DNA of 64,000 nt from Solea solea (Eukaryota > Chordata > Actinopteri > Pleuronectiformes > Soleidae), in contig NC_081150.1 in NCBI RefSeq assembly GCF_958295425.1, positions 10,539,001 to 10,603,000 on the forward strand, written 5' to 3'. Positions 23,078 through 32,643 of the stretch are shown one piece after another. A program made the position numbers and the translations under genes. How positions within the stretch are numbered: the first letter of the stretch is position 1; each line of letters opens with the position of its first letter. The notes beneath the pieces were generated by a model, which saw only the letters and a list, made by a program, of their open reading frames with translations, ran no database searches and was not told the DNA's origin.

Positions 23078-23442
23078 ATACTAACTCTTCTGGTTTTATT
23101 TGGTAGTAACGAGTAACAAAGATGGTTAGAAGAAATGCAGTGGACTAAAGTAAATGTTGCTCAAAATATTAACAAAGTAAAGCACAGACACATGAATTTT
23201 AGTACATAAACAAAGTATATGTATTTGGTTACATTACAACACTGCACATAAAGATACACGGTAAAAATCCGAAAAGTGATCATACAGTTGCTATGTCGTG
23301 TTCTGGTGAGGTCAGTACTCATAATGAGATGGAGAAATCAATACAGCCGTGTGACAAATCCAGCAGCGGGCAGTCAAACTGATTTCATGCTCTGTTGACG
23401 AGGAAGCTCGGTCGATACAGAGATGACAGATGAGCTGGATGT

Positions 23443-23482
23443 GGGGGGGGGGGAATAACACACACACACACACACACACACA
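23443..23482. repeat. G-run and (CA)n microsatellite
   Basis: A G10-type run near 23443-23453 followed by a CA run at 23459-23482. Confidence 0.9.
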
Positions 23483-23670
23483 TTTGAATCATGTGTGCAG
23501 GAAGTTGACTCACGATTCTAACGTTCTAAGGGTCAAACTTCAAGCTGATATACTTCATTACTGGGAACATAATTACATACAAAAGTAAAAATTTAAGTAT
23601 GAAAATATCATCATGAATTCTAAATTCCAAAATAAAATCCTCTACTGTGTCTGGACAAAGTTTAACAAAG

Positions 23671-24404
23671 TTAAAGCTGCAGTGTGTAACTTTTGGGGAT
23701 TTTTGCCAATGATATAATTCTTTATGAACAGAAATGATGTAACAGTATTTGTTTGCTGCGTCCCTTCAAACGGCTGAATGACCAGGTTTTCTGTTTGCTT
23801 AGAACAGTCGAGTTCATGTCTGAAACGGTTTTCGTGGGAGCTTCTCGCCGTTGCCTCCGTCTGTCTTGACATATAACGAATCACTTCCTGTGTGCAGCAC
23901 ATTCATGTGGAGATCTAAACACGGCGACACTGAGAAACAGTCAGTATATTATATCCATGCAAAAAAAGCCACAGTTGTAGCTGGACTAAGCCGTCCAATT
24001 GTCCCAGTATGCAAACATTAGTGTCTAATTGATTTATTGGATAAAGTGTGTCTGCCTCTGCTCTGCTATGAAGCAATAATATGCCCCCTCTCACCATTTC
24101 AGTATTAGGCAGTTTCTGGTTGAGCATGTGGCTGCTGAGCGCCAATTCTGTGTCTTCCTACCGTCCATTATATTAAGAAATCAAATTCTTTAAGCTGGCA
24201 GAGCAAACAAGCAGTCTGCTTGTCTTGGTGAAATCAGACCAGTTATATAGTCTGACTATATTCAATTTAGTACAATTCCAGTCTGACTAACATGTTGACA
24301 TGTATTTAAAGCCGTGTTTAGTCAGACTAACGTGGCGCTTTAAATATAATTTAACTGACAGAGACAGAGAGAGAATATGTAAAAGTTACACAGTACAGTA
24401 TTAA
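23671..24404. mobile_element. Candidate TTAA-flanked inverted-repeat element
   Basis: Left end begins TTAAAGCTGCAGTGTGTAAC (23671 on). The right end, read on the opposite strand from 24404, begins TTAATACTGTACTGTGTAAC; over 24 bases 20 match. There is no coding capacity. A further related end, TTACATATAGCATCTTTAA at 25319-25337, could instead pair with the left end (15/19), giving a 1.67-kb element, so the right boundary is uncertain. Confidence 0.5.
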
Positions 24405-26989
24405 CATAGCATGAATGGGTGCATTTCGAAAGGACCGACGATTCAGCTCAGCTCTCTTTTTATTCTCTCTTGCCTCTGGGGGAAAAAGATGCAACCGAAC
24501 AGAAACTGTGATTCATGTTTCTGTCACCGAGGGTCTGAAACCATCTGTGTATCGACAGACCGAGGCAGGAAAGGAAAGGTATAAACAAGAAGAATGCATT
24601 TGTTTGTGCGTCAGTGAGAATGTGTTTGTGTGTTTTTTGTGTGAGTCTGGCGAGAGTCGAAAACACTCATAAAAAGTCGACATTAACATACTGCAGCCGC
24701 GTGTTGCACCGGAGTTCGTGTTACAATGTGTCATGCAAGCGAGCTACGAGTGTCACCTCTGTCTTTTTTACTATCCACACAGACGTCTGTAAACAGTGTG
24801 TTAACGTGAGTGAGAGAGTCACTGTGTGTGTTTAATGATGTTCAGTACAATCCACTCGCAGACAGTCTGTCTGTCTGCCCTCTATTTGCAAGGAGTGTGA
24901 CGGCCCCAGGAGCAATAGTGAGACAATTATCACGTTTCTTCAAAGAGTCAATAACAAGTGTTCTTTTTGTTATTGTTTACCGCCACGCTGAACATGGACA
25001 CGTTTTCGCTCTCCTGTCTACTTTGAGATATAGTTTGATGCCCTGATTTGTGTCAAATAAATAAATAATGCAATGGAAAAAAAAGCTTTTGTTAGCTTTT
25101 ATTGTGAGTAAAAACAAGCAGAGTTTGTTGAATTTGGGAAGCAGCGTGGGGATCATGGGAATCGTTGTCCCGTTGTCACATTTGCTCTCCCTTGAGAATG
25201 TGTGCTCGTCTACGAGAAGTCGTGATCCATTAGTGACAAATACAAACAACATAAAAAAAGTTATGCTACAGACGGGTCAAGTTCGGCACTTGTTTGTGGA
25301 TACGTCAACACATCAATATTACATATAGCATCTTTAACATTTTAAAGATGTTTCCCAGAGTGCAGTGCAAACGCTAAATCATCCGGGCCCTTTATGTTCC
25401 AGCCACAACACAGGTTCTGTGTTTCCCTCTTTAACCCAGCACCAGCTGGAGAGAAGGCCTCGTCCCCCGGGGCTACTGCTGGTAAATACAGACAAGTGTG
25501 TGCATGAGCATGTGAGTGCATGTGTGGGAGTGTGTGTGTGTGTGTGTTCAGAGTGAAAGAAGAAAATAGTCGGGGAGGGTGAGGGGGTTGGCGAGGACCT
25601 GCTTGTCTCAGCAGTTTTTCGCACACAGCCCTGACAAAGGACTCTCTGTTCTCCCGGCCCGTCGCTCAGGGAGACGCCCTCATGATAGCCCCGGTGCCTA
25701 TCTCGAGGGTCACGCCTCGACTTCAGCAGCGAGAGAGGGAGAATCTCCAGTCCTCGCTTCTTCTTTTTTTATTTTTTTGTATTTACTTCTTCTGCTCAGC
25801 TGCTCCACATGTTAACCCTTTAAGTTCAAGGTTTCCACAAGGACTTTTTCTTTCTCTCGCCCCGCATGTGATGAACACATGACAGTCTGCAGCTCGTGCC
25901 ACTAAATCACGTTCTGCGTTTCTTTGTTCAGTGTGTTTACGTGACGTTAGAAAGAAGCAGTTACTGTGTTACTCAGACTTTACTGATGCATGTGTACATT
26001 CAGTAGGAAAGCTGGCCTAGACAATCTGCTCAAGCAGTTTGCACATGCCACTTTTGACCTGGAAACAAAAGAAGAAACATGGTAGAAGATAGCAGTGAGG
26101 AAAAAAAAAGGGGTTTATGTTCTGTCAGCTTACAGAATATAATATTTTGAAATTGGGACAATAAAAAGACGCGGAAAGTCTCTCGACAAGCAGACAACGA
26201 GCCGTCACCTACAGTTGTTTTGGTCTATGACATCATCTGAAAACGCCACAGGCTCCACTTCAAATGTACAGTGAGCGCTCGCGATGCACTTTTGGATTAG
26301 TTTATGAATCCACACGATATAATCTCATGAGACGTAAGCCGTCACAGAGTGATGACATTTCAATTATCGCCTTTCCCGACTGTTTCCTGTGTCTTACAGT
26401 TGTGTGACACGGGTCAACACGTGAGCGTCTGTTGTGACTGTTAATGATTCTCCTCTTCTCCACCACGCACATTAGTGTTTATTAATGCATACTGTTTATG
26501 TCCAAGGACGTAGTGAACGTCTGACATCTCGCATGTTGGGTAAATCTTTATTTATTATAACAGGAAAGGAAAAGGCATTAAGAACAGAAAATAATAATAA
26601 AAACAAATATATATATATGATATGGAATCATGAAATTCAATAGGTGTGGCTGCATCCTCTGTGAAAATAAACTTCCCGTCCAGAGAGAATGGCTCCTGCT
26701 GCTCTGAAAGGGCACACATGTCAGGTGCTGGGTCAAAACACGGTGCAGCTGCAGCTGAGAGGAGACTCTGGGGAAATCACAGTTTCCTCATAGAAAAGCC
26801 TGCGCTCTTTTTTTTTTTTTTTTTTGACCATAGGTTTCATCCAAATGCCAACCTGTACTTTGGAAGAGGTGTGAAATTGTTGGTAGATAAATATGACAAT
26901 TATATGCAGAGTCTAAACTGCCAGTAGAGCGTTTTTGGTTTGTTTCTGTATGTTGCAACCTGTCCACGGTGTACTGTACTCAGTGTCAT
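24405..26989. other. Intergenic stretch without recognised gene
   Basis: No exon seen. Contains GT-rich DNA near 25500-25550, T-runs near 26810-26825 and a short (AT)n near 26610. The orphan inverted-repeat end at 25319-25337 is noted with the preceding element. Confidence 0.4.
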
Positions 26990-27360
26990 GACCCCTGGAG
27001 CTTCCACATGCTTTTTGTTCAACTATTATTCAGTTTTGGACTTTTTCTTGTTCCGTTTTCTTTACACTAGCTTTTTAGTTCTCCGTCTGGTTTCCCCCTC
27101 GCGTTTCACCTTGTCCAGTTTCCCTTCCCTGATTGTCTGCCCCGCCCTAACGTGTTTCACCTGTGGCTCGTTTGTCACACCTGTGTTTGATTGGCCCCGC
27201 CTCCGTAGAGTATTTAGTCTCTGTGCTCCGCAGTGTCTGTGGGTTCATTTTTTAGTTTGTGGGTTTAAGTCACATTTAGGTCCCGTCTGTTGCTCTGGTT
27301 TTGTGTGTTCCTGGTAGACTGCTAGTGTTTCTGCTCCATGTTTTGGTTTATGTTTTACTC
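26990..27360. repeat. Candidate dispersed repeat of unnamed family
   Basis: Pyrimidine-rich sequence with the signature CACCTGTGTTTGATTGGCCC followed by GAGTATTTAGTCTC. A more diverged, similarly ordered segment occurs at 63120-63340 (CACCTGTGTCCGAT, then CAGTTTAAATCGTC). I recognise this as a recurrent fish interspersed sequence but cannot name the family. Confidence 0.4.
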
Positions 27361-27399
27361 TCTATATTTCTGCTTGACCTTCTACCTCTTTATCCTCTA

Positions 27400-27539
27400 C
27401 ATGAGCATCACAGGGCCACATATAGAGACAAACAACCATATATTCACACCTACTGTCAATTTTAAAGTGTCCAATTTATCTAATCCCCAAATCTACATGT
27501 TTTTGGACTGTGGGAGGAAGCCAGGGTACCCGGGGAAAA

Positions 27540-27570
<31 letters not shown>

Positions 27571-27600
27571 AACATGCAAACTCCATGCAGAACAGCCCTT
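27400..27600 (+). repeat. Dispersed repeat fragment, split by (CA)n
   Basis: Contains ACAGGGCCACATATAGAGAC, TTTTTGGACTGTGGGAGGA and GGGAGAACATGCAAACTCCA, the hallmark blocks of a very common fish interspersed repeat. A CA run (27542-27567) has expanded within it. Related pieces occur at 55610-55860 and, eroded, 59390-59510. Confidence 0.6.
27542..27567. repeat. (CA)13 microsatellite
   Basis: Uninterrupted CA run. Confidence 0.95.
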
Positions 27601-30487
27601 GTTCTGACCAATGTGATAGGTTAGGTGTGTGAGACTTGAGCACTGTGGTTCTCCCTCAAAATATGGCTGCAACAAAAACACAAGGGGGGAACATTTTTTT
27701 ATTTTAGCCAGCTAAAAAATGAGAAAAATCTACATCTGCTCTGCTTAAGTCTATGATAAGAATATGTAAGAACATATTTGATGTTTGTCGCTGCCTTCTG
27801 CGCTAAGTTTGAGTCACTTGGATAAATAATGATTTACCTAACACCACACCAATTACACTTTTCAGTTGAACAAACAAAAATACTCTGCACGAAACAGCAG
27901 CCATTCAAGGTCACAGTCTGAAATTAAAATTTCACTATTTCTCTGGCTTTGTTGGGCAGGATGAATAATTAAAATCAAAAGACTGTGAGATGAAATGAAG
28001 GGGAAAAAAACAAAGTCTCAACTGACTTACTGAAGAAAAGGCTTCTGCAGCTCAAGGGCAATCAAACCCCCCTTTTTCAGGGACACTCACACACACACAG
28101 ACAGTCGCTAAGCAGACTTGTCCACATTAGATTTCCAAACCAGAATCAGCAGAAATGCTTCTCATACACTTTGTTGTTGTCGCGTCACTTCGCTTCGCTT
28201 GCGCGTGTCAGACGTTCAACTTTCCAAGTGTCAACAATGAGCATCAGCCAATCAAATCACGTTATGCAAAAGATTCCAGCACAGGGCACGAGCCAATCAA
28301 ATCACACTGCTGGGTCAAGCTCAAACACCACACAGACGGTTCTCGCCCTCGTTATCGTGGCTCAAACAAAGTGACCCAACAGCCATGACATATGTTGCTC
28401 TGCTTATCACGACTTAGAAGTAGTTTTCCTTCAGATATGTGGTCAAAACTTTGAAGAAAGAAACCAAAAAAGGGCAAAGTTATTGTATTATTCAAATTGT
28501 AAATTAGCTGTGGTGTTCCTCAGTTACCTGGCTCCGCTCTGACTGAGTCACGCTGTGTTCACTTTACAACCACAGCCCCTAGTACACACACGCACACACA
28601 CGCAAGCACGCACATACACACACACACTGCACCGCCACCAAATAAGGGTGGGGAGCAGCCAATCCATCTCCCTGGGTGATAAAAGTTAAATACAGCCCAT
28701 GAGTTGAGACATGCCTCCAGGGGACTTGGTGCAGTGGGCGTCCACAATTGTCTCTGTCATCTCGGTACCTTATCGGGGGGGAGGATTAACTACTGAGATG
28801 ATAAGTGGGTATTTATAATGGTGGTGAATGCTGTCTAATGCAAGACAGATGGGCTAGAGCAGATAACCAAACAGTCTCTGGAGACTAAAGAACAGCCCCT
28901 GTCTCTCATGGCGTCTCTGTCTCTCTGGGATCAGGCAACATTTTAAAGAAAGTGGGGTTTTTTTGTGTGTGTTGTGCAACACTAACCCACCAGTCTTTGT
29001 ATACAGTATGAACATTTAAAGGTCCCAAAATGCAATACTTACAGACTCACATCAAAGCCAGTGAGCCATTTCTCTAGCCGAGTCATTTGGAGCCTTTCTG
29101 AGGCCACTAGAAGTTCTACACCAATATAAAATGAATAAATTAGTCCTTTATCAGTCCCGCAGGGGAAATTCCTTCTCTGCATTTAACTCATCCTCGACTA
29201 AAAAAACATCTTAGAATTAGGAGCAGAGGGCAGCCACTGAGCAGCGCCGTATCCCACCACTAGACCACCAGGGAGCACTATATTAACCCTGGGTGTATCT
29301 TGCTTCTTCTCTGAAGCCTTATTAGCCAAAGAACATGTTTTTTTTTTCTCCGATGTATATCCAAAGAGCTGCCTTCAGTTGGACACTTTGAACTAGTGTC
29401 TGCCATCGTGCTTTCACTGCCACTACTCTGCATGGCATTACTGAAAGAGACATAAGTACATAAGAAATAGATTTTAGAAAGTGTTTGTCTTGTGAAAATG
29501 GAAAAACACAAACCCATATTTAGGTCTAGCTTTTCCAGGTGGTTGTTAGCATGTTGATTGCATTGCCCAAACAAATTTCTCTTTGTCTGATATTAAATGT
29601 GCATGTGAGGTGTTTTCTCCCAAGTGACGTGACGATCAGTGACTCTCGGTGGTATGTCCCTACCCAGAAACCTCTGCTTCTAACAGTATTCCTGTTGAAT
29701 GGCGGCCAGACTCCCGTGATGGCGTTTGTTGACTCTGAAAACAACCATGAATACTTCCAGAAACCCGAGGTGGTGGCAGTATCAAGTTACACACTGACAT
29801 AATGACTTGGTGACATGATGCCCTGCATGTCGGGTACACGTGTGACATGTAACCAGTTGTGTGAGAAGAGTCGCGTAACAATATCCAGCCGACAGTGAGC
29901 CACTCAAACTCTAGTATGATGTATTGGCTTTGCACGAGACAGAAAAACAATTCTTTGTGTTCACAGAGATGAATAATGTGCAGGTAGTGAAAACAGCACA
30001 TAGGTTTTGTGGCGCTTTTAAGCAGCACATGTAGACAGACGAGGTATTTATAGAAAGCTTGAGGCTCAAGGAAGTGATGGAGCAGTGGACGGAACAATGG
30101 CACTGACTGGTTGATTTACTGCAGGATAAACAAAAATCCAATGATTCTCTTTGTTGTCCATGGCAACACTTTTCAACATAATCCCTCAAATGCACTCAAC
30201 GCGCAGCGATTAGCATATTAAAAGCATGAAGGGCTTTTGTTACTATCTGGAACGTTTTAGGCTGTAAATGTTTAGTGTATTTGTACAGTTTGGTGTTTTC
30301 TTAAAGGGACAGGTCACCTGTTTTTACACGTGAAGATCAGTTTGTGTCACGTTGTTACAGTTGTCTGCGGGTCTGGAGGAGTTGTACTGATGAAGATTAG
30401 GGTTGGACTTTTTTTTGGTGCATCTTATGAACTTGGAGTAGACGCTGGACAGGTCAGCACATAACAAATATCTGGAAAAAAGACTAA
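27601..30487. other. Intergenic stretch without recognised gene
   Basis: No exon seen. 28245-28310 has AGCCAATCAAATCAC twice, 47 bp apart (two CCAAT boxes). 28570-28630 is CA-rich. 29135-29280 resembles a common fish repeat tail (TTTATCAGTCCCGCAGGGGAAATTC and CCACTAGACCACCAGGGAGC blocks). Confidence 0.4.
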
Positions 30488-30841
30488 TAGTGCTTTCAGA
30501 CAGACACGGTTTTGGCTCCGGTTCCATTCTGGAGTCTCAGAACCTTGGCGTTTCCTGACGAACCAGCACACATTCACACCAGTTTAAAAGGAACCAACTT
30601 GGGGGGGGGACGTTACTCAGGCAGAAGTAAACAAAACACCATACTTCTACTACTTCCCGCTCGTCTTCACAACCCAGAATATGACAAGCCCACTGATGAT
30701 GTCATGGTTCGCGAGGAAGAACCAACTTACGCTTTGATTCCAGCTGAGAATCATCTTTTGAGGTTCAAAACCATTTTTTTTTTTTCAGTTTGAATGTGTG
30801 AATCAGAACGAGCACAGAGCCCGGCCGGTGTGAAAGGGCTA
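30488..30841. mobile_element. Candidate inverted-repeat element
   Basis: TAGTGCTTTCAGAC at 30488-30501 and GTGTGAAAGGGCTA at 30828-30841 are inverted repeats with 11 of 14 positions matching. The 354-bp interior has G- and T-runs and no coding capacity. No clear target duplication was found, so the assignment is tentative. Confidence 0.4.
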
Positions 30842-31204
30842 AGAGCAGAAAGGTAAGTGTCGCCCTTCAGCTGAATGTTTTGGAAATGATCCCGCTGTTG
30901 TGACCACGTCTGACCCAGATAGTCCCCCCCCCCCCCCCGCTGCGTTCGTCACATGCAAAGGGCAAACTGTCTGCAGCATGTCTGAAAACTGCTCGATGCA
31001 GCAGTCGCGACGCGTTCCCTCCCGCGGGTTAGTGGACGTCTCCGGTGCACCAGCATGTCTGTGTCCATGTGGGAGGAAACAGGCAAAACCCAACACAAGC
31101 ACACGGAAGAAAATGTAAACTCCCCGCAGACTGCAGTGACTCAGCGCTGACACGCACGCTGTGCCGAGCAATAAACACGTTTTCACAGCAATGTATTTAT
31201 GAAC
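30842..31204. other. Intergenic flank of LTR element
   Basis: No gene seen. Holds a C12-type run near 30927-30938. It is the left host flank of the retrotransposon. Confidence 0.4.
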
Positions 31205-31208
31205 CAAG
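31205..31208. repeat. Target site duplication, left
   Basis: CAAG immediately before the TG of the left LTR, repeated after the CA of the right LTR. A 5-bp duplication would not match (CCAAG against CAAGC). Confidence 0.65.
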
Positions 31209-31278
31209 TGTTACACGTTTCAAACTTAGTGAAACTAATGCAACAAAAGATATTTATTCATGGAGTCTTGCTCTCTGG

Positions 31279-31354
31279 CCAACCTGGTAAAAGACAATTA
31301 CGGAGTGATTCAATGAGAGCGCGAACAACCATCTTTTCCTCTGAATCTCAGTCT
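31279..31354 (-). repeat. 76-bp direct repeat inside LTR, unit a
   Basis: Identical by eye to 32001-32076, 722 bp away in the same orientation. Starts CCAACCTGGTAAAAGAC and ends TGAATCTCAGTCT. The same pair is present in the right LTR (39316-39391 and 40038-40113). Confidence 0.9.
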
Positions 31355-32000
31355 CTTTATTACAAACTTCACAATTAAATATTTCCTAAACAATAAACAT
31401 TCCCTTGTGCAATTCTGTTTCAGTTTCAATATCCATTTGTTGGTTCAAATCATCACAAATCTTTACAGTTGTATCTGCATTTCCCACATCAACGGTTTAA
31501 GCAGCTTTCACATACACAGAAATAAACCATCTCTTTATGAACAATACCCAACAAATATATAATTTGTATCAACGAAAGGAATCTGCCCTTTCTATCCCTT
31601 TACTGTAAATAAACCATCTTTGGTTTTAACTAAATATTTAAATTACCTTTGTACCAGTGACTTGAAACAAAATACACATAGGGAGAACTGTTCTATTTAA
31701 AATACATTTTCAAACACAAACCAAACATAAAACTATGACTGACTATGTCAAGTTTAACTCTCTAAATTAACAATTAAATAAATCATACCAGGGAATAGGA
31801 ACACCAGCTCAGCAAGTTACACATTCACAGTCACACACACACTACAATGGCCGTTCGCGGCATTTTCGCTCACTCGCGATTATAAACATGGCTCTATAAC
31901 CCGGTTTTTCACCACAGAAATCCAACAACAGACTTCTCACAGTTATCGCCAACAACTATAAAGTATAGGAGGACACAATTTTAATACTTTTTAATGGGTA

Positions 32001-32076
32001 CCAACCTGGTAAAAGACAATTACGGAGTGATTCAATGAGAGCGCGAACAACCATCTTTTCCTCTGAATCTCAGTCT
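32001..32076 (-). repeat. 76-bp direct repeat inside LTR, unit b
   Basis: Second unit of the internal LTR duplication. It lies in the U3-side part of the LTR when read on the - strand. Confidence 0.9.
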
Positions 32077-32330
32077 GAGGAGAGGAGGGAGGTGCGCCTC
32101 ACCTTGAGTTCCGTGCCAAACCGATACCCACACTTTGGTTCCCCCTTCTTTTCTTTCCTCCTACAGCCTTATTCTTGCACATTAATTAATGAAATATTAG
32201 TCATGTTAAGTTAGACATTTAGCTATTTGTCGGCACAAATAAGATGGTGTATAAAACAAAACACTTATGTACATACATTCAAACAAAATAACCAGTGACT
32301 TAGTGTACTCAGATTAAGGTGTACCACACA

Positions 32331-32338
32331 CTCCCTGA
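32331..32338 (-). other. Probable polypurine tract
   Basis: On the - strand the bases just before the 3' LTR read CAGGGAG, then TG, then the LTR start TGTGG. A short purine run is expected here as the plus-strand primer. The extra TG between it and the LTR end is of the size usually trimmed by retroviral-type integrases. Confidence 0.55.
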
Positions 32339-32643
32339 CAAATAAAAGTGGCTCCTGACACAAGATATAATAATTTCACTTTCAACATACATTTTTTTCA
32401 AAACACATTCAAACTCTTAATAAATGTATCCTTCTAGACCCATAAAGTGTGAAATGTTTCAGATCTCATCAGGTGAATTTGCAATGTATGGTGCACGTGT
32501 GAATTGGGCAGGTATGAAATATATAATATGTGAGTGATCAAACAGGTAAGTATGAGGTATAAGATGTATGTATAGCGTATATGGTGATTAAGGCCTCTTC
32601 AGGTGAGTATGGAATGTATGCAATTGTCTCTCTTGGCGTCTCA
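32339..32643 (-). other. 3' untranslated part of the LTR element
   Basis: About 300 bp between the pol stop and the polypurine tract. AT-rich, with repeated GTATGA and AGGTGA motifs on the + strand. No envelope-like or other frame. Confidence 0.6.

Larger units (their letters stand above)
22084..23244 (+). mobile_element. hAT-like element with tRNA-derived module, copy 2, split by a MITE
   Basis: Same ends (CAGTCTTG, CAACACTG) and same internal order as the copy at 5733-6324, alignable throughout. The 8-bp flanks GTCACAAA and CACATAAA match at only 5 of 8 positions, so the duplication is eroded or the element is older. A 592-bp TTAA-type element (22273-22864) interrupts the left arm. Without that insert and its duplicated TTAA the copy would be about 565 bp, close to the 592 bp of copy 1. 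Confidence 0.72.
31209..32328 (-). repeat. LTR, left copy (3' LTR of the element)
   Basis: 1120 bp, beginning TG and ending CA, same length as the right copy and with no difference seen by eye. Read on the - strand, AATAAA (31253-31258) lies near the 3' end and could serve polyadenylation. A TTTATAA motif followed by a CpG-rich patch near 31860-31890 is a possible core promoter. A 76-bp segment occurs twice inside (31279-31354 and 32001-32076). Confidence 0.92.

Noticed and set aside
32339..32643. Search for an envelope gene between pol and the 3' LTR
   Set aside because: Only about 300 bp without a frame, signal peptide or membrane segment; the element is a retrotransposon, not an endogenous retrovirus with env.
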